A stretch of 18,782 nucleotides of DNA from an uncultured Porphyromonadaceae bacterium (lineage in GTDB: Bacteria > Bacteroidota > Bacteroidia > Bacteroidales > Muribaculaceae). The stretch is from assembly GCA_900550025.1 (NCBI GenBank), contig URQP01000046.1, forward strand, positions 1 through 18,782. Direction: 5' to 3'. Shown here one piece after another: positions 13,629 to 18,782 of the stretch (the first letter of the stretch is position 1; each line of letters opens with the position of its first letter). The notes beneath the pieces are model-generated. The model had not been told where the DNA came from, did no database searches, and saw only the letters and a list, made by a program, of their open reading frames with translations. A program made the translations under genes and the position numbers.

Positions 13629-14843
13629 TCACAACGACTCTAATAAAGACAAATAACGCTGCGCAACGGCTTCGCCTGAAAAGCGGCCGACCACCTCCCT
13701 ATGCAGCATCTCCCTGTCCTGACTCTGCGACACGGCCCAAAGCAATCCGGCGGCAAGGTCGGAAGCGTCGGGATAAACGGCAAGATAGCCGTTATGCAGA
13801 TGGCTTATGATGTCCGGCTGCCCTCCATGGTCGAACGCCACGGCGAGGCATCCTGCCGCCTGCCCTTCTACAAGAGTGGTAGGCAACGTCTCGAAATGCG
13901 ACGACGACACCACTACATCGCATTGCCGATAAAGTTCCGGGACACGCTCCGGAGGCACTGCCCCTATCCACCTGTAAGGCAACCTTATGCCTGAAAGAAG
14001 TGACTCGTCGCGGATATTTCCGAACAGCAGCAGCTCCACACCGGCCGCATTGTCCGGATGCTTATCGGCCATCTTGTTCACAGCCTCAACCATCAGCCCG
14101 AATCCCTTCACAGGGTCGTCAAGGCGTGCAGCGCCCATCGCAATCACCTTTTTCGACAAGTCGCCCTTGCGATGCCAATCAAACCGCTCCACCGGCACGG
14201 CGTTGGGAATCACAGTCAAGGGTTTATCTCTCAGCAACGAACTTTCACGGCACTGCTGCGCAAGCCAGTTGCTTACGGGCACAAAATGTATGGCCGATTC
14301 ATCAAATATCCGCTTTTTCCGCTTCCACACCTTATGCGACAAATCACGCTTCGAACGTGAACCGAGAAAAGGACAACGCCCGCATTCCTGACGGTAGCCC
14401 CCGCAATCGTAAGCATGGTGGCAAATCCCGGTGCAGCACCACATATCGTGCATTGTCCACACCACTTTCTTGCCCATCTTGCAAAGCCTTTCCACATCGC
14501 GCAGCGACATCATCCCCTGATTTATCCAATTGATGCACACCACATCGGCGCGCTTCACCCATTCGTGCGACAAAACGTCAACCCCACAACAGGCAGTAGA
14601 GACCTTGAACAGATTATCGCGGGAAAAGCCGTTACGCATAAAAATTTTCAGCCGTTCGGTATAAAAAGCCCATTTATACTGTTCCGGAGTACCCGCCACC
14701 GCCACGCGCTCGTCGCCCGAACGGCGGTCAACCACAAGCATACGGGCATCGGCCCCGGCATCGCACAACGCCCGCATCAGGCGAAACGAAACCACGGCGG
14801 CACCGCCATTCGAATCCGAGGTATTAAGAATAACTACCTTCAT
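13629..14843 (-). CDS. GT4-type glycosyltransferase with Cys/His-rich insert
   Basis: This 404-residue GT-B glycosyltransferase starts MKVVILNTSDSNGGAAVVSF; the GGAA nucleotide-sugar loop is at 13-16. The C-terminal donor domain contains VIPNAVPVERFDW (211-223), GAARLDDPVKGFGLM (237-251), WIGAVPP (292-298) and FETLPTTLVEGQAAG (317-331), the E-x7-E motif typical of GT4. Between the two domains is a cluster of Cys and His residues: WCCTGICHHAYDCGGY (135-150) and CGRCP (154-158). This insert occurs in Bacteroidota polysaccharide transferases and may bind zinc. The acceptor and sugar cannot be told. ATG 14843 lies 1 bp beyond the flippase stop (TGAtATG), so the two are co-translated in one operon and probably build the same surface glycan. 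Confidence 0.9.
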   Translation of the reverse strand: MKVVILNTSDSNGGAAVVSFRLMRALCDAGADARMLVVDRRSGDERVAVAGTPEQYKWAFYTERLKIFMRNGFSRDNLFKVSTACCGVDVLSHEWVKRADVVCINWINQGMMSLRDVERLCKMGKKVVWTMHDMWCCTGICHHAYDCGGYRQECGRCPFLGSRSKRDLSHKVWKRKKRIFDESAIHFVPVSNWLAQQCRESSLLRDKPLTVIPNAVPVERFDWHRKGDLSKKVIAMGAARLDDPVKGFGLMVEAVNKMADKHPDNAAGVELLLFGNIRDESLLSGIRLPYRWIGAVPPERVPELYRQCDVVVSSSHFETLPTTLVEGQAAGCLAVAFDHGGQPDIISHLHNGYLAVYPDASDLAAGLLWAVSQSQDREMLHREVVGRFSGEAVAQRYLSLLESL

Positions 14844-14844
14844 A

Positions 14845-16269
14845 TCAACGACGCCGTACAACTGCTTTAAGGTTGATTCTCTCTTTTTTCACAATCAATG
14901 CCACAAAAGCGGCAAGCATGGCAGTGCCAAGCAAAAATCCCGCCCAGCCTTGCAAGGCAAGATAACGGTCGGCAGCAAACAATGCCGCGGCAGCCGCGAC
15001 ATAGACAGCTATCGACTTCAAATCGTAAGCTATGGGGAATTTTTTCTGACCGACAAAATACGAAAGCAGCATGGCCACGCCATACCCGGCAAACCCCGCC
15101 CACGCGCATGCCATATATCCGTATACCGGCACGAATATCACATTCACGGCAATCAGCACGGCGCATCCGGCGAACGAGAAATATGCGCCCCATTTTGTCT
15201 GGTCGATAAGCTTGTACCAGAACGACAAGTTGAAATACACTCCCATGAATATCTCGGCCGCCATGACAATCGGCACAACTTTCAAACCTTCCCAGTAGTC
15301 CGGGGCAAGGATATATTTCAATATGTCGATATAGAATTCTACGGCAAGAAAAGCCAGCAGCGTGAATATGATGAAATATTTCATGGCTTTGGCATACATT
15401 TCCTTACTGTCCTTATCCTTGCTCTTGCCGAACACAAAAGGCTCGTAAGCATAACGGAAAGCCTGAGTAAGCATCGCCATTATCATCGCTATCTTGCTCG
15501 CCGCGCCGTATATGCCAAGCTGCACGCTCGCGTCGCCGCCTTTATAGACATGGCGGAAAATTATCTTGTCGGCCACCTGATTAAGGATGCCGGCAATGCC
15601 GAGAATCAAAATGGGATATGAATATTTAAGCATCCGTTTTGCCAACGGCTTGTCGAAACCCGCACGGAATTTAAGCAGCGGCAACATCAGCACCATAACA
15701 GTCGATGTACAAACCAGATTGAAAAGGAAAGCGTACACCACGTCGCTGCCGCCCATACCGACATAATAAATCAGATTGAGAGTTATATTCAGCACGATGA
15801 ACAGCAACTTCAAAGCGGCAAATTTCACTGCGCGCTTCTGATAGCGCAAATAAGCGAACGGTATGCACTGGAAAGCGTCCATAGCCACCACCATGGCCAT
15901 AAACCCTATATACCACGGATGCTCCGCATAACCCATCGCGCCTGCAATCTGCGGCAGGAATGCCAAACAAAGAGCCACGAAAATCAAAGATGTGGAGCCG
16001 ACCATCGTCAGGACCGTGGAATACACACGCGCCGGATTCTCCTCCTCTTTGTTGACAAAACGGAAAAACGTAGTCTCCATACCATAGGTAAGAATCACGA
16101 GCAACAACGCCGTCCATGCATACACCTCCGTGACCACCCCATAGCCACCGGATGCCGCCGACATCGCGCCCGCATAAATCGGGACAAGCAAATAGTTGAG
16201 AAACCTGCCGACGATGCTGCTCAACCCATAGATTGCCGTTTCCTTCGCCAAAGACTTCAGCCCTGCCAT
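14845..16269 (-). CDS. Oligosaccharide flippase (MOP-superfamily, Wzx-like)
   Basis: This 474-residue polytopic inner-membrane protein has about 12-14 hydrophobic helices and a basic start and end (MAGLKSLAKETAIYGLSSIV ... KAVVRRR). The N-terminal block, with GRFLNYLLVPIYAG, TYGMETTFFRF (61-71) and RVYSTVLTM, is characteristic of lipopolysaccharide/polysaccharide flippases of Bacteroidota. Such proteins move lipid-linked glycan units from the cytoplasmic to the periplasmic face. No polymerase or other glycan genes appear in the window beyond the adjacent glycosyltransferase, which starts 1 bp after this stop. The upstream gap to meaB is 30 bp, with a small GC-rich dyad and no -7 box, so read-through from meaB is likely. 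Confidence 0.88.
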   Translation of the reverse strand: MAGLKSLAKETAIYGLSSIVGRFLNYLLVPIYAGAMSAASGGYGVVTEVYAWTALLLVILTYGMETTFFRFVNKEEENPARVYSTVLTMVGSTSLIFVALCLAFLPQIAGAMGYAEHPWYIGFMAMVVAMDAFQCIPFAYLRYQKRAVKFAALKLLFIVLNITLNLIYYVGMGGSDVVYAFLFNLVCTSTVMVLMLPLLKFRAGFDKPLAKRMLKYSYPILILGIAGILNQVADKIIFRHVYKGGDASVQLGIYGAASKIAMIMAMLTQAFRYAYEPFVFGKSKDKDSKEMYAKAMKYFIIFTLLAFLAVEFYIDILKYILAPDYWEGLKVVPIVMAAEIFMGVYFNLSFWYKLIDQTKWGAYFSFAGCAVLIAVNVIFVPVYGYMACAWAGFAGYGVAMLLSYFVGQKKFPIAYDLKSIAVYVAAAAALFAADRYLALQGWAGFLLGTAMLAAFVALIVKKERINLKAVVRRR

Positions 16270-16299
16270 CTGATTACATTAAAACCGCACTGCGGATTG

Positions 16300-17397
16300 T
16301 CATTTCATTCCGTTTTTTGCAAAATAATAATCGAGAACCTCACGCGCGGCGACAAACGAGCTTTGCCGGCTTGCCAGCACGCTCTCCTTCTTCTTTTTAA
16401 GCATAGCCTCGATTTCCGGGTCATTATAGAAATGCGACTTCAAATGCTCGTCGATAGTCTCATACATCCAATATTTCTCCTGACCGATGCGTTTGCGCTC
16501 GAAAAATCCGTTGCCTTTCACAAAATCAAAATAACGGTCAATCATATCCCACACTTCCGTTATTCCAATTTCGTAATATCCCGAATATGTCAACACCTCA
16601 GGAACCCAGCCCGACTCCGTGGGCGGAAACAGATGCAACGCATTCTGGAATTGCGCCTTCGCCAGCATCGCGCGTTCTATATTGTCGCCGTCGGCCTTGT
16701 TGATGACAATGCCGTCGGCCATTTCCATTATCCCGCGCTTTATTCCCTGCAATTCGTCGCCTGTTCCGGCAAGTTGAATAAGCAAGAAAAAGTCCACCAT
16801 TGAGTGTACAGCTGTCTCGCTTTGTCCGACACCCACGGTCTCAACGAATATATTATCGTAGCCAGCCGCCTCGCAGAGCACAATCGTCTCGCGTGTTTTC
16901 CTTGCCACACCGCCGAGCGAGCCCGCCGACGGACTGGGACGGATAAAGGCATCTGACTGCTGCGACAACTTCTCCATACGAGTCTTGTCACCAAGGATAC
17001 TGCCCTTGGTACGCTCGCTGCTCGGGTCGATGGCGAGTACGGCGAGCTTGCCGCCACGTTTAAGCACATGCAACCCGAACACGTCAATCGAAGTGCTTTT
17101 ACCTGCACCCGGCACACCGGTTATGCCGATGCGCTTCGACTTTCCTGAATAAGGAAGGCATTTTTCTATCACCTCCTGCGCCAACTGCTGATGTTCAGGG
17201 GCATGGCTTTCAACCAATGTCACCGCACGGCTCAAAACCGTGACATCTCCTTTAAGAATGCCCTCGACATATTCACCTGCCGACATAAGCCTCTTACGCT
17301 TGCGCGGTTTCAGATAGGGGTTGACTTGCGGCGGCTGGTTAACGCCACTGTTTACCGTCAGACCGGTATATTCTGCTGCATTCTCGGGATGTTCCAT
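16300..17397 (-). CDS. meaB: Methylmalonyl-CoA mutase-associated GTPase MeaB
   Basis: This 365-residue G3E P-loop GTPase gates delivery of adenosylcobalamin to, and protects, methylmalonyl-CoA mutase, which many Bacteroidetes use in succinate-to-propionate conversion. Diagnostic motifs are GITGVPGAGKSTSIDVFG (91-108; Walker A), LAIDPSSERTKGSILGDKTR (121-140), RPSPSAGSLGGVARKTRE (153-170), FVETVGVGQSE (184-194; switch region), the LAGTGDELQGIKRGIMEMAD stretch (209-228) and VINKAD (231-236; guanine specificity). The N-terminus is extended by about 35 residues rich in Pro, Asn and basic residues. The mutase genes are not in the window, so MeaB is separated from its partner here. It lies 17 bp downstream of a DUF1573 gene with no promoter between, so it is probably co-transcribed with it. 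Confidence 0.96.
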   Translation of the reverse strand: MEHPENAAEYTGLTVNSGVNQPPQVNPYLKPRKRKRLMSAGEYVEGILKGDVTVLSRAVTLVESHAPEHQQLAQEVIEKCLPYSGKSKRIGITGVPGAGKSTSIDVFGLHVLKRGGKLAVLAIDPSSERTKGSILGDKTRMEKLSQQSDAFIRPSPSAGSLGGVARKTRETIVLCEAAGYDNIFVETVGVGQSETAVHSMVDFFLLIQLAGTGDELQGIKRGIMEMADGIVINKADGDNIERAMLAKAQFQNALHLFPPTESGWVPEVLTYSGYYEIGITEVWDMIDRYFDFVKGNGFFERKRIGQEKYWMYETIDEHLKSHFYNDPEIEAMLKKKKESVLASRQSSFVAAREVLDYYFAKNGMK

Positions 17398-17414
17398 ATC
17401 TTTATTTTTTGTAA

Positions 17415-18476
17415 TTATCTTTTTCCTACCAAACGAATCAATTTATTAGGATTAGCCGGGTCATTGGTCATAACAATCAATGACCCATTAAGCACATCAG
17501 ATTTTTCTTTCGAGCCGTCAACCGATATTCCAACTTCGACACTGCCGCCCTGCTTTATAAGCACCGGAAATCCGACATCGACGGAGACTGCCCCGTCGGC
17601 TGACGAAATGCCTGCTATGCGCAAATCCGACTTGCCGGTATTCCTGATAGTCAACACCTTTTTAACCACTTTCGTTTTGCCATAACCGTCGAAGACCAGT
17701 CGCGAACTGCTAAAAGCTGCGCAAGGAGCGTCCTTAAAATCATAAGAATTACGATAGTCAGGACTTGCAACCATAGTATACGTAGCCGGCATTTTTACAA
17801 TCTTACCATCAACTTTCAATGGCAAAGTCAGACTGCCTATGCCAAAATCCGAACGACGGTCGGCTACAAAAGTGACCGACAGACAGAACAATCCGGAAGG
17901 GGGAACAGTGTCGGGAAGCACCCTTCCTATAATATGACTTGGCAATTTATCAAAACCAATCACAACGGTATCAGGAGAAGAATTGTAACCGTATATCCTC
18001 TTCGTGCGACGGCTGCCAAACGGCACTTCCCCGAAAACAAACTCCTTTTTCGACAAACGGAATATTCCCATCGCTTCGGGATAGCGCATCGCAATCGTCT
18101 TCTCCGACGGTATTACTTCACCTATTATGTTCAGCTTATATGATTTATCGCCGGTAAAAACCACCAGCATTTTGTCGAACGGACCGGGACGGCCGGCAGG
18201 ATTATAGGTGACAGGCAACACGATGCTGTCGCCCGGTTCGATAGCCGCCGTGTCAATCTTTGCAGTAGTACAACCGCAAGAAGAACGCACACGCGACACC
18301 TTAACGGACTCGTCTCCGCGGTTGACACCCGTGAAATATCTCACAGCCTTGCCGTCGTCCTCTTTTATCGTGCCGAAATCCAGCAATTCAGGAGACCATT
18401 CCAATTGCGCGGCCGCCAACAACGGCGACAGAAGCAATACAACCGGCAACACCAATCTCGGGAAACGCTTCATCAT
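17415..18476 (-). CDS. Exported DUF1573-type Ig-like repeat protein
   Basis: This 353-residue protein has a signal peptide MMKRFPRLVLPVVLLLSPLLAAAQ, cleaved before or at Gln24. A first DUF1573-like domain (about 26-120) has LDFGTIKEDDG, SSCGCTTAKID (66-76) and YNPAGRPGPFDK (91-102). A second Ig-like domain (about 134-235) starts with KKEFVFGEVPFGS. A third (about 255-353) has LVFDGYGKTK, LTIRNTGKSDLRI and VMTNDPANP. DUF1573 domains are Ig-fold modules that are abundant, and usually functionally unassigned, in Bacteroidota. The start ATG overlaps the stop of the upstream DUF1573 gene (ATGA), which indicates translational coupling, and meaB follows after 17 bp. A periplasmic or outer-membrane location is expected; the function is unknown. 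Confidence 0.85.
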   Translation of the reverse strand: MMKRFPRLVLPVVLLLSPLLAAAQLEWSPELLDFGTIKEDDGKAVRYFTGVNRGDESVKVSRVRSSCGCTTAKIDTAAIEPGDSIVLPVTYNPAGRPGPFDKMLVVFTGDKSYKLNIIGEVIPSEKTIAMRYPEAMGIFRLSKKEFVFGEVPFGSRRTKRIYGYNSSPDTVVIGFDKLPSHIIGRVLPDTVPPSGLFCLSVTFVADRRSDFGIGSLTLPLKVDGKIVKMPATYTMVASPDYRNSYDFKDAPCAAFSSSRLVFDGYGKTKVVKKVLTIRNTGKSDLRIAGISSADGAVSVDVGFPVLIKQGGSVEVGISVDGSKEKSDVLNGSLIVMTNDPANPNKLIRLVGKR

Positions 18477-18782
18477 TTCATTGCAGGAATCACATTTCCC
18501 CTTACCCGTATGACTTCCGTATTGTTGCTCGTGCGCACCTCCACGCTCTTGTCGAACGAGCCGGGACGGTTTTTAGGCACGTATGTGACCTTTATATAGC
18601 CTTTTTCTCCGGGACGTATCGGCTGTTTCGGAAATTCCGGACGAGTACATCCGCACTGCGCCCTTGCCGAGACAATCATCAACGGAGTGCTGCCTATGTT
18701 GGTGAACTCGAAATTATAGCTCACAGGCCCTTTGCTCTCCTGTATGTAACCGAAATCGTGCACTTTCACCTTGAACGATATT
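18473..18782 (-). CDS. DUF1573 domain protein (partial, 5' end outside window)
   Basis: The frame is open from the right edge to TGA 18475-18473, giving 102 visible residues that form one complete-looking DUF1573 domain: VHDFGYIQESKGPVSYNFEF, then ARAQCGCTRPEFPKQPI, then YVPKNRPGSFDKSVEV. The CGCT and RPGxFDK motifs match those in the next gene, so the pair probably arose by duplication followed by divergence. The upstream start, and any signal peptide or additional domains, lie beyond the window. The stop overlaps the next start by 4 bp. It is the first visible gene of the minus-strand array leading to meaB, the flippase and the glycosyltransferase. Confidence 0.9.
   Translation of the reverse strand, partial: ISFKVKVHDFGYIQESKGPVSYNFEFTNIGSTPLMIVSARAQCGCTRPEFPKQPIRPGEKGYIKVTYVPKNRPGSFDKSVEVRTSNNTEVIRVRGNVIPAMK

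Noticed and set aside
16270..16299. Small dyad CCGCAGTGCGG between meaB and the flippase as a terminator
   Set aside because: It has only 4 bp of stem with a 3-nt loop and a short T stretch. Read-through seems more likely.
15919..16803. Plus-strand open frame across the flippase and meaB
   Set aside because: It spans two well-supported minus-strand genes and the gap between them. It has no domain features and no promoter.

Overview
The window reads as a chromosomal segment of a member of the Bacteroidota, most likely Bacteroidales and plausibly a Muribaculaceae-like gut bacterium. The evidence is of four kinds. Nearly every intergenic start region carries the Bacteroidota -7 promoter box TAnnTTTG, several times with a TTG/TTTG -33 box about 19-21 nt upstream. 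The gene families are typical of the phylum: a SecD-SecF fusion, tandem DUF1573 proteins, DUF4143 ATPases, a holin/M15 pair and a Cys-rich GT4 glycosyltransferase. Shine-Dalgarno sequences are inconspicuous. The housekeeping genes have roughly balanced GC, and several accessory genes are visibly more AT-rich. The family and genus are inference.

Layout, left to right. (a) 1-1560, minus strand: aroA (EPSP synthase), overlapping by 4 bp a small membrane-anchored Cys-containing protein that runs off the left edge. (b) 1754-4641 is an accessory stretch between two housekeeping genes. It holds an AT-rich membrane/secreted protein of unknown function, a strong hairpin and a second imperfect inverted repeat, an AAA ATPase with a DUF4143-like C-terminus (minus) whose promoter is embedded in two tandem palindromes, and a holin-like plus M15-peptidase pair overlapping by 4 bp. 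(c) 4795-5796: class II fructose-bisphosphate aldolase with a near-consensus promoter and a textbook terminator. (d) 5909-7400: three tandem 33-bp repeats ending in the promoter of a second AAA/DUF4143-type ATPase. (e) 7401-8868, minus: a lipoprotein metallophosphoesterase overlapping an unknown exported protein, divergent from (f) a YgjP-like zinc metallopeptidase (8998-9699). (g) 9766-13499, minus: secDF, its terminator, then a separately promoted lipoprotein. (h) 13629-18782, minus: a tightly packed array, in transcription order DUF1573 protein (partial), a second DUF1573-type protein, meaB, a flippase and a GT4 glycosyltransferase.

How the genes work together. aroA, fba, secDF and meaB serve core metabolism and secretion. 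The flippase and glycosyltransferase are translationally packed (1-bp gap) and probably act together in cell-surface glycan assembly. The holin/M15 pair looks like a lysis-type cassette without any other phage gene.

The most unusual signal is that both AAA/DUF4143-type ATPases, 2.3 kb apart and on opposite strands, have repeated DNA built directly into their promoters. The repeats are of two unrelated kinds: two 22-bp-period palindromes at one, and a 33-bp tandem repeat at the other. That is the best candidate here for an undescribed regulatory or mobile arrangement. I see no complete known defence system, transposase, integrase, rRNA, tRNA or CRISPR array. No gene-free stretch exceeds 250 bp.
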